A DNA stretch of 64,000 nucleotides from contig CAJTOB010000006.1 in assembly GCA_910578035.1 (NCBI GenBank), positions 9,900 to 73,899 of the forward strand. Direction: 5' to 3'. Both the position numbers and the translations under genes were made by a program. Source of the stretch: an uncultured Muribaculaceae bacterium (GTDB lineage Bacteria > Bacteroidota > Bacteroidia > Bacteroidales > Muribaculaceae). Of the stretch, positions 52,336 through 60,932 are shown piece after piece; positions within the stretch are counted from its first letter, which is position 1, and every line of letters begins with the position of its first letter. The notes beneath the pieces are model-generated. The model made no database searches and was not told the origin of the DNA. It worked only from the letters and a program-made list of their open reading frames with translations.

Positions 52336-55107
52336 TTATTTTACAAGTACTTTGCGGCCGCCTATGATGTAGAGGCCGGCGGGGAGGGTCGATGCGCTTT
52401 CGCCGGGCTGGAGATTGCCAACGAATACGCCTGAGAGCTTGTAGACAGCGCGGACGCCGCTTTCGCTTGCCTCGATGTTGTCTATGCCGGAGGTGCCAGC
52501 CTTCACGATGTTGTATTTGCTCCAGTTTGCGTCGGCCATGAAGGAATCGTAGGCCGCTTCGGGAACGATGATTGTGAGGTCTTTGCCGCGGGCCGGAACA
52601 GAATTTACTTTGAACGCAGGCGCTTCGGTGCCTTCGAAGAGAGTCCAGTCTATGGTTTCGAGAGCGTTGCAGCGGTCGAAGGTGCCTCCCTGAGCGAACG
52701 AGAAGTTGCCGGGAAGAACGGCTTTGACGAGTGCGGCGTCGTTATAGAATGTATTCTTCGTGTTGTTGAGGCCAGTGCAGCCGCTGAGGTCTATCTCTGT
52801 GAGAGCTTCGCAGAGCTGGAAAGCTGTCTCGAACGAACGGAAGTTGGCGGCTTGCTCTGCAACGGGCATAACAACTGTCTCGAGAGCCTTGCAGGACTGG
52901 AAGATGCCTTTGGTGACACTGCCGAAGATGCCGGGGAAGGATGCGCTGAGGTTGGTGGCGATGGCTATTTCGGCTTCGCTCATGTCGACGAGACGGAGAA
53001 CGCCGTTGCCGCTTGTGCCGGTGTTGTTGCCGATGGCAGTTGAGAGAGCCTTGAAGCAGTCTGTATCCCAGTAGCCGGAGAGATAGAGCTTCACGGCGTC
53101 GGTAAGGTCAGAGGGTATGTTGGAGCCGCTGATGTGATATGTACCTTCTTCAACTTGTTCTACAGGTTTCAGATTTACATACTGCCATGTGGCCTGAGAC
53201 TTGAACGAATCGTAGACAGATGCGGGCACCATGACGGTGATGAGCGCTTGCTGTTCTTCTGTGAGGTCCTGGAACACTTGGTCGGTTTCAGGTACTACTT
53301 GAGCTGTTTCGGCTGCAAAATTGCTCCAGTCGACCAGGCGCAGCGCCGAGCACGAGTTGAAGAGATACTTGCTTATCGTGAAATCAGCGGGGAGCAGTAC
53401 GGTTGTCAGTTTAGCGCATTTGCCGAATGCGTCCTCGCTCTTGGTGACGGCATTCCATGCCGACATGTCTACCATTGATACAGATGTGTTGTAGAATGTG
53501 CTTGAGATATCGGTGGCATTAACAAGGCGAGAAACGTCGCATGAGGTAAGGTTAGCGCAGTTCCAGAAGCATTCGCTGAGGTCCACGATGTTGGCCACGC
53601 TTTCATTGTTGGGGAATTTTACAGATTCGAGAGCCTTGCACATTTTAAACACACCGGCGTTTTGCATTCCGGCAGATACATTCATAGAGGTATTGGGTTT
53701 GATTGTTGCGGCCGACATGTCTACAGAAACCAGAGTAGTGTTGCCTACTGGAGGGAATCCCAAGTTGGCGCCGATGGCATTGCAAAGCTTGCTGAATTCG
53801 TTAGTGCCCCATTCTCCCGTGAGGGTGAGCTTGACTGCTGTTTTCAGCGACGAAGGTATATCGGTAGCGTCGATTACATACTCGCCTGGTTTGGGAGGAG
53901 TTGGCACGCCTACGGGGATGGGTGATGACTCGAATGTAGCATTGCTGTCGTCAACGTAGTTGCCCATTTCGCCCCATCGGTTGGTTCCCCAGCCGTATGC
54001 GGAGCCGTTTTTATCGAGAGCAATAGTGAAGCGTTGGCCGGATGAGATTGTAAGGGGCTCGAAGCCTTCGGGAAGCTCTACGCTTACGGGGGTATAGCTG
54101 AACTGGTTGTTGGCAACTTCGTAAGCTTCGCCTTTGCCGTTGCCAAGAGCGCCATTTGCATTGGCTCCCCATGCGTATACCTTGTTGCCGGCAACGGCAA
54201 CGCGAACATACTGGCAGCCTGTGATGGCCGTTATGGGGCCTTCGAGAGCTGTAATCTGACGAGCTTCTTTCACGTTGGGTAGGTTGCCGTCAGTATCAGT
54301 GTCGTCCATTTTATCGTTAAGGCCGAGGATATTGAGCTGATTGTCACCCCATGCCCATAATGTGCCGTCGGTCTTGACTGCGTAAGAGGCGTTGTCGATG
54401 GCATAGACAGCGCTCCAGGTCTCATTGCTTATCTTGGTGGGAACGCGGACGATGTTTTCGTTGGTGTTGAGGAGTTGGCCGTATGAGGCAAAGCCCCAGC
54501 CCCACATTGATCCGTCGTTCTTAAGGGCCAGCACATGTGACGCTCCGACAGAGACCGATTTCCAGTCGTTGTCTTCGCCTACACGGATGGGAACGGCGCT
54601 GCTTTCGGCCTTACCGTTGCCGAGCTGGAAATCATCTCCGTTGCCCCAGGCCCAGAGAGAGCCGTCTGTCTTAAGGGCGAGTACGGTGTAGCACCATGTG
54701 ATGCTGGTACTTACCGAGGCCCAGTCATTATCGGTGCCGATGCGGGTGAGTTCGGTGTGTTTGGTTACACCGTCGCCGACGCCTGACATGCCTTTCTCAT
54801 TGTTGCCGGCTGTCCATAGCGAGCCGTCTTCTTTGATGCAGAATACTGCACCTCGGCCTCCATACACTGATTTCCATGTGTTATCCGTGCCAATCTGGAG
54901 AGGCTTTGCAGAGAACTTGAAAGCCGGCCCAACGCCAAGTTCGGCGTCTTCATTAGAACCCCAGGCCCAAAGCGTTCCATCGGTTTTGATGCCGTATGTG
55001 CTGTGGTCACCAGTTCCGATGGCTTTCCATGTCGGAGCTTCGGCTGCGTTGGCAACAGTTGCAGAAGCAATGGCCAAAGCAAGAAATGATGTAAACAAAT
55101 TTTTCAT
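52336..55107 (-). CDS. Secreted RCC1-repeat plus BspA-like LRR surface protein
   Basis: A 923-residue protein with a signal peptide (residues 1-21). Residues about 25-385 hold seven RCC1-like blades marked by DGTLWAWG, DGSLWTAG, DGSMWGWG, NKVYAWG and GSAYGWG repeats. Residues 390-850 hold two blocks that each begin with a TY/Y(V/H)I-xx-(T/S)xIPS(S/D)L unit followed by BspA-like leucine-rich repeats (KALESVKFPNNESV, ALTEIDLSGCTGL). The C-terminus ends with VYKLSGVFVGN and LPAGLYIIGGRKVLVK, which is typical of Bacteroidales surface proteins sorted by type IX secretion. RCC1 and LRR domains both bind proteins, so adhesion or recognition is a reasonable guess. It lies in tandem with another secreted protein. 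Confidence 0.85.
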   Translation of the reverse strand: MKNLFTSFLALAIASATVANAAEAPTWKAIGTGDHSTYGIKTDGTLWAWGSNEDAELGVGPAFKFSAKPLQIGTDNTWKSVYGGRGAVFCIKEDGSLWTAGNNEKGMSGVGDGVTKHTELTRIGTDNDWASVSTSITWCYTVLALKTDGSLWAWGNGDDFQLGNGKAESSAVPIRVGEDNDWKSVSVGASHVLALKNDGSMWGWGFASYGQLLNTNENIVRVPTKISNETWSAVYAIDNASYAVKTDGTLWAWGDNQLNILGLNDKMDDTDTDGNLPNVKEARQITALEGPITAITGCQYVRVAVAGNKVYAWGANANGALGNGKGEAYEVANNQFSYTPVSVELPEGFEPLTISSGQRFTIALDKNGSAYGWGTNRWGEMGNYVDDSNATFESSPIPVGVPTPPKPGEYVIDATDIPSSLKTAVKLTLTGEWGTNEFSKLCNAIGANLGFPPVGNTTLVSVDMSAATIKPNTSMNVSAGMQNAGVFKMCKALESVKFPNNESVANIVDLSECFWNCANLTSCDVSRLVNATDISSTFYNTSVSMVDMSAWNAVTKSEDAFGKCAKLTTVLLPADFTISKYLFNSCSALRLVDWSNFAAETAQVVPETDQVFQDLTEEQQALITVMVPASVYDSFKSQATWQYVNLKPVEQVEEGTYHISGSNIPSDLTDAVKLYLSGYWDTDCFKALSTAIGNNTGTSGNGVLRLVDMSEAEIAIATNLSASFPGIFGSVTKGIFQSCKALETVVMPVAEQAANFRSFETAFQLCEALTEIDLSGCTGLNNTKNTFYNDAALVKAVLPGNFSFAQGGTFDRCNALETIDWTLFEGTEAPAFKVNSVPARGKDLTIIVPEAAYDSFMADANWSKYNIVKAGTSGIDNIEASESGVRAVYKLSGVFVGNLQPGESASTLPAGLYIIGGRKVLVK

Positions 55108-55146
55108 ATACGAGTGAGATTAGTGTGTAAGTGCCTTTTTAGGGTA

Positions 55147-56448
55147 TTAGATTTTGAATTTTGCAGTATTGCCTTTGGCATCGCGCACAATATAGATGCC
55201 GTGAGCCCAGCCTGCGACATTGAATGAAGCCTCTCCGCCGTCTGCTGTGCCGATATGCTGCACCGCTCCCGAAATTCCGTATACGGTGAATGTGCCGTCC
55301 GCACCGTTGAGAGTGGCTATGTCGCCGCTTACAGTGCATTTTACTGCCGTTGCGGACTCTGTTGCCACATTGGAGATGCCGCTCTGCTGCGTGGTTTCAT
55401 ATCCGCGCACGAGGGGGCATATCATGAAGCTGCCGTAATTGCCGCCGTAGTAGCTCACGGGGCGCAGATAGTCTGTCTCGCCTTTGAGGCGTGCGAAGGA
55501 GTTGTGTGCAATCATGTTTTGGGCGTCTTCTTCCTTCATTATCTGGTTTGGCATCACGTCCATGAGTATGGTAAGGTCTTCCTGAGTATAATCTGTGCCC
55601 CAACCCGATACAGAGATGAAGATGAAGGGCTTCCCATAGAGGTCTACAGGCTCGGAGAAGCGGACCGGCATTACGGCACCACCTTGTATAGGCACCCATA
55701 CGCCGTCTTCTGTCGTCTTGATCTGGTCGAGTGTAATGGTGCCGCTTTCGATGGTTCTCAGAGGGGCTGTTAACGAAACACTACCGTTTGTCGGGTCTAT
55801 TTCAGACATATATACGGTGATAGTAATCTTTCGTCCGGTAGGCCATTTCGTCGGTTTGGCCTGCAGATATATGTTCACGCCGTCGAGCCATATCTCGTTT
55901 CCGGGCATCATATAGAAATTGCCCACACCCTCTATGGCGAGCTTGTTTGCGCCTCCGAGGACTCCGTTGATGTCGGAGTATTTCTGATACCCGAGGGCAT
56001 ATGTCGTCTGCCATTCGCGCGTGTCGGCGAGGCATAGCTCGGCAACGCCTCCAACCTTTATTTTCCATTCGGGGGCATATGTTTTCTGTCCGGAAGCAAA
56101 GGTTACGGTTTCTGCCGGGAAGTTGTATGTTCCGGGTTTATTATATGTAACGAGGGCATCTTGCTGGGTGATTTCCGAAGGAGTCGCTCCGTCGCAGATC
56201 CAGTTCCATGCCTTAGGTGAGCCTGTCGATTTGTCGGTGTACATTACTGTACTTTCGACCGGAGTCCACAGGAACGCTTTTTCATTTATGGGGTTCCGCG
56301 AGAGATAGCTGCATGCAGGGTTTACTCTCTGGTCTCCAATAGTGCCAATGTAGCGGAGGCCTTTTGGATTTTCATATACAGCGTCATCTGCGAGAGCAGA
56401 GAAAGAAACCGCCGTGGCAAGAACAAGAAAAGTGTAGAGTTTTGTCAT
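55147..56448 (-). CDS. Secreted protein with PKD-like region and type IX-like C-terminus
   Basis: A 433-residue protein of unknown function. A signal peptide covers residues 1-20 (ends FSALADD). The middle includes a PKD/Ig-like stretch (ITQQDALVTYNKPGTYNFPAETV) and a beta-sandwich-like region (GRKITITVYMSEIDP, PFIFISVSGWG). The last 80 residues (GTFTVYGISGAVQHIG, GIYIVRDAKGNTAKFKI) match the type IX sorting domain pattern. It is transcribed upstream of the RCC1/LRR gene with 39 bases between, so they are probably one operon. It is divergent from a TPR-HTH regulator. Confidence 0.75.
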   Translation of the reverse strand: MTKLYTFLVLATAVSFSALADDAVYENPKGLRYIGTIGDQRVNPACSYLSRNPINEKAFLWTPVESTVMYTDKSTGSPKAWNWICDGATPSEITQQDALVTYNKPGTYNFPAETVTFASGQKTYAPEWKIKVGGVAELCLADTREWQTTYALGYQKYSDINGVLGGANKLAIEGVGNFYMMPGNEIWLDGVNIYLQAKPTKWPTGRKITITVYMSEIDPTNGSVSLTAPLRTIESGTITLDQIKTTEDGVWVPIQGGAVMPVRFSEPVDLYGKPFIFISVSGWGTDYTQEDLTILMDVMPNQIMKEEDAQNMIAHNSFARLKGETDYLRPVSYYGGNYGSFMICPLVRGYETTQQSGISNVATESATAVKCTVSGDIATLNGADGTFTVYGISGAVQHIGTADGGEASFNVAGWAHGIYIVRDAKGNTAKFKI

Positions 56449-56488
56449 TTACGGATTGATTTGGTTTGTGTCTTTTTGCAAAGTTGTG

Positions 56489-56537
56489 CAATTTGACATA
56501 AAAAATGCAACAATTTGAGGTCTACTTGCGGTCTACT
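56489..56537. promoter_or_regulatory. Phased direct repeats upstream of the TPR-HTH regulator
   Basis: CAATTTGA occurs at 56489 and 56511 (22-bp period). GGTCTACT occurs at 56519 and 56530 (11-bp period). They lie between two divergent promoters and are spaced by whole helical turns, which suggests binding sites for a multimeric regulator. Confidence 0.5.
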
Positions 56538-56571
56538 ACGAGTCTTTTAGGCTGTTTAAATAAAAAATATG

Positions 56572-56579
56572 TATCTTTG
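56572..56579 (+). promoter_or_regulatory. -7 promoter element for the TPR-HTH regulator
   Basis: TATCTTTG followed by AGCC and the ATG at 56584. The transcript would start almost at the initiation codon. Confidence 0.55.
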
Positions 56580-56583
56580 AGCC

Positions 56584-58263
56584 ATGAAAAATCTCGTATC
56601 TCTTGCATTTTTGCTATTATTTATTTCGGCGTGTTCCGAAGGCCCCCGCAGGATAGAATCTTTCCGCTGGATAGCTGTTTCGCCCATTGCCGACAGCCTT
56701 ACCAAGCAGCTCGATTATGGTTTTGTAGACTATGAACCGGCAGAGAGCCTTTCCTCTAAAATTACCAAACTCGAAGAGGCTCTAAGAGGAGACCTTGGTG
56801 CCGACAGCATTGCTTTAGCATGCCGGATGGGCTTCTGGCAAGGGAGACTTTATCAGAGGCTCGGGTATCCTGATTCGGCTCTTGAAGAGATAAGATACGC
56901 ATATGAGATATGCGATTCGGCCCGGTTGCCCTACGAATTCTATCGCTTGCGCGGCCTGCTGCGCCAGCTTGAAAGAATCGGAGGAACTATGGCATATCGA
57001 CAGCTCGACGAAGAACTCAGATTCTACCAGGGCATAGGCGACCTTCCGATGACTGCCGTGGCATATATTAATTTGGGAAGCAGGCTGTATCATGTCGGCG
57101 AATATGCCCGGAGTCTCGAATATCTCAAGAAGGGAAATGAGATAAATTCGGTCATAGGATTCAGGAAGATGCTGTCGAAAAATTCGATAAACATAGCCAA
57201 TGTAGAGTTTATTCTCGGAAACGACGACGAAGGACGCCGGATTCTGCTCGGACTGCTTGATTCCGACGACCTTGAGGGCGACAGCTCTACAGTAAACCTG
57301 ATATACCGCAATCTATATGCCCATACCGATGAAATAGACTGGCTTTTTAAGGCATACGAGGGTGTGAGAAACGACCATGGCAGCCACGACCTCAAAGGTC
57401 TGTACACGGCTATGCTGAGTAAATATTTTTTTGACAAGCAGCAGCCCGATTCGGGCGTGTTCTACAGCGAGATTGCCTATTCGTGTCTCCCGGCAGTGGC
57501 AAGCTATGAGAACAAGGCTTCGGTTCTGGACGTCTACGCGTCGCGGCTCGAGATAAAAGGAGAGATAGACAGCGCTCTGCAGATGCGCAAGCAGATGGAG
57601 CTATATATAGATTCGGCCAATATAGAAATGCAGCGCGACGATGTTGTGCGGCTGTCGAACGTGCGCGAGATTCAGCTGGCTATTGCAGCCGAGCGTGAGC
57701 GCGCGCAGAAGATGAAGCTCAATTTTCTGGGTGTGATATTCGTTGTTCTGATTGTGGCCGGTATAGTTTTCTTCCTTTTCTACAGGCGATATCAGCGCGA
57801 CCAGATTGCCAGGCGCGACAATAGGCTCGAGATAGAAAAGGAGCAGCGCCGGCTTCTCGCGCTGACCCTGGCAATGGAGGAGAAGAACAATACATTCCAG
57901 TCTATACTCGACGAAATCGCACGCATGCGCAAGGAGGGTACCATCGATTCGTCGGGCGCAGCCATTGTGCAGAATATTGTGAAGATGCATCTTGCCGGCG
58001 CCGAGGAGCGCGACAGTTTCAGACGAATGTTCGTAACTGTCAATCCTGAGTTTGTGAGGCGCCTTCAAGAGCGTTGCCCCGATTTGTCGGAGTCGTATGT
58101 CAAGTTGGCTACATATATCTATATAGGGCTCGACAACAGCCAGATTGCCCGACTGCTGGTTATCAGGCCGGAATCTGTCAAGCAGGCCCGCTGGCGTCTG
58201 CGCAAACAGCTCGGTCTGGGCAAAGACGAGTCTCTTGACGATACTATACGATCGCTTGTTTAG
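56584..58263 (+). CDS. Membrane-spanning TPR sensor with C-terminal LuxR-like HTH
   Basis: A 559-residue protein. It opens with a lipoprotein-type signal (C17 in LFISACSEG). Residues about 60-350 form tetratricopeptide-like helices (YPDSALEEIRYAYEICDSA, AVAYINLGSRLYHVGEYARSLEYL). A membrane helix follows at about 381-402 (FLGVIFVVLIVAGIVFFLF), then a coiled coil (RDNRLEIEKEQRRLLALTLAME) and a C-terminal helix-turn-helix (SYVKLATYIYIGLDNSQIARLL, IRPESVKQARWRLRKQLGL). This topology, with sensor outside and DNA-binding domain inside, is found in a group of Bacteroidetes regulators. It is divergent from two secreted-protein genes, whose expression it may control. If the lipobox is used, the protein would be anchored twice, so an ordinary signal anchor is also possible. 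Confidence 0.85.
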   Translation: MKNLVSLAFLLLFISACSEGPRRIESFRWIAVSPIADSLTKQLDYGFVDYEPAESLSSKITKLEEALRGDLGADSIALACRMGFWQGRLYQRLGYPDSALEEIRYAYEICDSARLPYEFYRLRGLLRQLERIGGTMAYRQLDEELRFYQGIGDLPMTAVAYINLGSRLYHVGEYARSLEYLKKGNEINSVIGFRKMLSKNSINIANVEFILGNDDEGRRILLGLLDSDDLEGDSSTVNLIYRNLYAHTDEIDWLFKAYEGVRNDHGSHDLKGLYTAMLSKYFFDKQQPDSGVFYSEIAYSCLPAVASYENKASVLDVYASRLEIKGEIDSALQMRKQMELYIDSANIEMQRDDVVRLSNVREIQLAIAAERERAQKMKLNFLGVIFVVLIVAGIVFFLFYRRYQRDQIARRDNRLEIEKEQRRLLALTLAMEEKNNTFQSILDEIARMRKEGTIDSSGAAIVQNIVKMHLAGAEERDSFRRMFVTVNPEFVRRLQERCPDLSESYVKLATYIYIGLDNSQIARLLVIRPESVKQARWRLRKQLGLGKDESLDDTIRSLV

Positions 58264-58303
58264 GCGGCTGGGCTGACGGGCGTGCCTTTCTTTCTAATTT
58301 TTT

Positions 58304-58774
58304 TTAGTTTTTTGTCAGGGTTATGAATGCGAAGCCGTCGCGGCGGTCGAGCGTTTTGATGTGGTAGGCGTCGAGGTCTATTGCGGGGAAGCGTGTGTCT
58401 GCTTCGGGGTCTTCGCGGTCTACGAGTGTGATGTCGAGTACGTCGGCCATTGGAAGTGTGGCGGCGTATATCTGTCCGCCGCCGATGATGAATGTGTCGC
58501 CGGGGCCTGCGGCTGCCATTGCGAGAGCTTCGCCGGGCGATTTTGCAGTTTCGACGCCGGGTGCCGAGAAGTCTTCGGAGCGTGTTATCACAATGTTGCG
58601 GCGGCCGGGGAGTGCTCCTCCGGGCAGAGATTCGAATGTTTTCCGACCCATCACCAGGGTATTGCCCATAGTGATAGCCTTGAAGCGGCGCAGGTCTTCG
58701 CGAATATGGAAAAGGAGGTCGCCGTTTTTGCCGATGGCGCCTTTGCGGTCTATGGCTACTATGATGTGTATCAT
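58304..58774 (-). CDS. folA: Dihydrofolate reductase
   Basis: A 156-residue enzyme that reduces dihydrofolate to tetrahydrofolate with NADPH. The N-terminus IIVAIDRKGAIGKNGDLLFHI and the GRKTFESLPGGALPGRRNIVIT segment carry the folate and NADPH contacts. FIIGGGQIYAATLPMAD is the second nucleotide motif. It overlaps the thyA 3' end by four bases, the common thyA-folA order. Confidence 0.96.
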   Translation of the reverse strand: MIHIIVAIDRKGAIGKNGDLLFHIREDLRRFKAITMGNTLVMGRKTFESLPGGALPGRRNIVITRSEDFSAPGVETAKSPGEALAMAAAGPGDTFIIGGGQIYAATLPMADVLDITLVDREDPEADTRFPAIDLDAYHIKTLDRRDGFAFITLTKN

Positions 58775-59565
58775 ACGCTTACTTCGGCTTTGATGTGAGG
58801 GTGAGGGTCGTATCCCTCAAGAGTGAAATCGCTGTATTTGAAGTCGAAAATGCTTTTTACATCGGGGTTTATAAGCATTCGGGGCAGCTGGCGCGGCTCG
58901 CGTGTGAGCTGCAGACGGGCCTGGTCCAGATGGTTGAGGTATAGATGGGCGTCGCCGAGGGTGTGCACGAAGTCGCCGGCTTCGAGGCCTGTCACCTGGG
59001 CTGCTATCATGAGCAGCAGCGCATAGGAGGCGATGTTGAACGGCACGCCGAGGAAGCAGTCGGCGCTGCGCTGGTATAGCTGCAGGCTGAGTTTGCCGTC
59101 GGCCACATAGAACTGGAAGAAGGCGTGGCACGGCGGTAGATTCATGTTCTTGAGGTCGGCTACATTCCAGGCGCTCACGATGATACGGCGTGAGTCCGGG
59201 TTGTGCTTTATGGTCTCGATGGCTTCGGCTATCTGGTCGATGGCGCCTCCGTCGTAGTCGGGCCATGAGCGCCACTGGTAGCCGTAGATATGGCCGAGGT
59301 TGCCGTCTGGGTCGGCCCATTCGTTCCATATGCGCACGCCGTTTTCCTGAAGATAGTGCACGTTGGTGTCGCCGGCAAGAAACCAGAGCAGTTCGTGTAT
59401 TATCGATTTCAGGTGTAGTTTTTTTGTGGTTACGAGCGGGAATCCGTCGGCAAGGTTGAAACGCATCTGGTAGCCGAATACCGATATGGTGCCTGTGCCC
59501 GTGCGGTCGGTCTTGACGGTGCCGTGCTCAAGTATATGCTTTAAAAGTTCTTGATATTGCTTCAT
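58771..59565 (-). CDS. thyA: Thymidylate synthase
   Basis: A 264-residue enzyme that methylates dUMP to dTMP with methylene-tetrahydrofolate. The catalytic cysteine is C146 in LPPCHAFFQFYV. Other signature segments are DRTGTGTISVFGYQMRF, GHIYGYQWRSW, SAWNVADLKNM and QRSADCFLGVPFNIASYALL. The length equals E. coli ThyA. Dihydrofolate made here is recycled by the next gene, folA. A tandem 14-bp repeat lies upstream. Confidence 0.97.
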   Translation of the reverse strand: MKQYQELLKHILEHGTVKTDRTGTGTISVFGYQMRFNLADGFPLVTTKKLHLKSIIHELLWFLAGDTNVHYLQENGVRIWNEWADPDGNLGHIYGYQWRSWPDYDGGAIDQIAEAIETIKHNPDSRRIIVSAWNVADLKNMNLPPCHAFFQFYVADGKLSLQLYQRSADCFLGVPFNIASYALLLMIAAQVTGLEAGDFVHTLGDAHLYLNHLDQARLQLTREPRQLPRMLINPDVKSIFDFKYSDFTLEGYDPHPHIKAEVSV

Positions 59566-59570
59566 TGATA

Positions 59571-59601
59571 GTTAGTAGTTAGAAGTTAGTAGTTAGAAGT
59601 T
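59571..59601. repeat. Tandem 14-bp repeat of the TTAGAAGTTAG family
   Basis: GTTAGTAGTTAGAA occurs twice in a row followed by GTT. It lies between thyA and the DUF2851 gene and is related to repeats at 2751 and 44030. Confidence 0.75.
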
Positions 59602-59627
59602 CGGAATTGGTAACTCATGACTTCTAA

Positions 59628-60914
59628 TTATTGTAGGATTGCTTTGCGGGAGAGTATACGGTGGCCGAAGCGGCAGTAGAGGCATTTGCGCAGGTCGCAG
59701 TAGTTTCTGCGTAGTTCGATGAGCGCCTGGCTCGAGAAGGCGTCGCGGCATTCGACAGAGGCTTCGGTAAAAGCGCGCACAACAGAGTTGTTCTCGGGCG
59801 GGAGCGCTGTGAGTATGTCGATGGCGCGTTCGTGGAGTTCGGGCTGTCCGTAGCGGTTGCCGTAGGCCGACAGCACCGGCACTACTACGTTGATGATCAG
59901 CGATGCGATAGAGGCGTTGCTGAGCGTACGGGACACTCGCGAATCCTGTGTGCCGCCGAGGCTGTAGCGTCGGCGCCAGTAGTCGGACGGCGCTGTGTCA
60001 AAGAGCGCTCTCGCGCTTGCCGCATCTTTCACATCAAGAACCCCGTAGCCGGCCCGGAAGCCGCCAGATATCATGGCTGCAAGGAGGGCTATGCGGCGGT
60101 GGGGCAGATTCTGAGGGCGTATGCGCCCTGTCTTCCAGCCGAGCGAAGGTGGAGCCTGTAGCCCGAATTTTGCGCTCATGAAGGCGTATTCTTCTTTGAG
60201 ACGTGCGCAGTAGGGGTCGGAGGAGGGTGCTTCATCAAGAAATCCGGACTGTCCGAAGAGCATGGCCTCGACCGCCAGGGTCGAATCGCCGTGTTTCATT
60301 AGCACGCGCAGCGGCAGCGACAGAGCAAGGCGTTCGAAAGGCTCGGCGTTAGTGCCGAAACCGAGGGCGCGGGCCAGCAACACGTAGACTGCGGCAGTCC
60401 AGTCGCCTTCGAAGCGGTCGGCCAGCGCGGTGGCGAGGCTGCTTTTTCGGTAGAGGCGTTCGAAAGCGAGTGCCGACAGCCAGTCGGCCACATGCAGCGA
60501 TGAGAAAGCGGGTAGATATGGCGCGCACGACGGTCCGTCGGCATATCGGCACACCAAATCATCGTAGTGCTTTCGGAAGGACGGGTCGCAGGCCATGACA
60601 AGCTGCGGAATCTCGCGTCCGTCGGGGCGGTTTATACGGGTATCGTCGGTGCCTACCACATGCAGAATCACGCTGTCGTATGCGCTGTCGGTGTTGTGAC
60701 CGTGGCGCAGCCAGTCGGAGGCCCGCACATGTATCTCCACGTTTCCGGCCCACATTCTGTCGCCGATACGTATCTTGGCATTAAAGAAATCGGGCCCCGA
60801 GCCGGTGTTGAGCAGCCCGGGGTCGATTATGTCTATTCGTTCGCCTGAGACCGCAGTCATGTGCGCCGCCGGCCAGAGGCGGTGCTGCCACACATACTGC
60901 ATGAGTTTTTCCAT
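59628..60914 (-). CDS. DUF2851 family protein
   Basis: A 428-residue protein of DUF2851, seen mainly in Bacteroidetes and with no known function. It opens with LMQYVWQHRLWP and shows the conserved IIDPGLLNTGSGPDFFNAKIRIGDRMWAGNVEIHVRASDW in three pieces, which includes a PD-(D/E)xK-like spacing (PDF, NVEIH) suggestive of a nuclease fold. The C-terminus has a cysteine set, CRDAF, CDLRKCLYCRFG, which may bind metal. A nuclease role is inference only. It follows ribE and precedes thyA on the same strand. Confidence 0.85.
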   Translation of the reverse strand: MEKLMQYVWQHRLWPAAHMTAVSGERIDIIDPGLLNTGSGPDFFNAKIRIGDRMWAGNVEIHVRASDWLRHGHNTDSAYDSVILHVVGTDDTRINRPDGREIPQLVMACDPSFRKHYDDLVCRYADGPSCAPYLPAFSSLHVADWLSALAFERLYRKSSLATALADRFEGDWTAAVYVLLARALGFGTNAEPFERLALSLPLRVLMKHGDSTLAVEAMLFGQSGFLDEAPSSDPYCARLKEEYAFMSAKFGLQAPPSLGWKTGRIRPQNLPHRRIALLAAMISGGFRAGYGVLDVKDAASARALFDTAPSDYWRRRYSLGGTQDSRVSRTLSNASIASLIINVVVPVLSAYGNRYGQPELHERAIDILTALPPENNSVVRAFTEASVECRDAFSSQALIELRRNYCDLRKCLYCRFGHRILSRKAILQ

Positions 60915-60932
60915 GACCCGGCCCGGAGTCTT

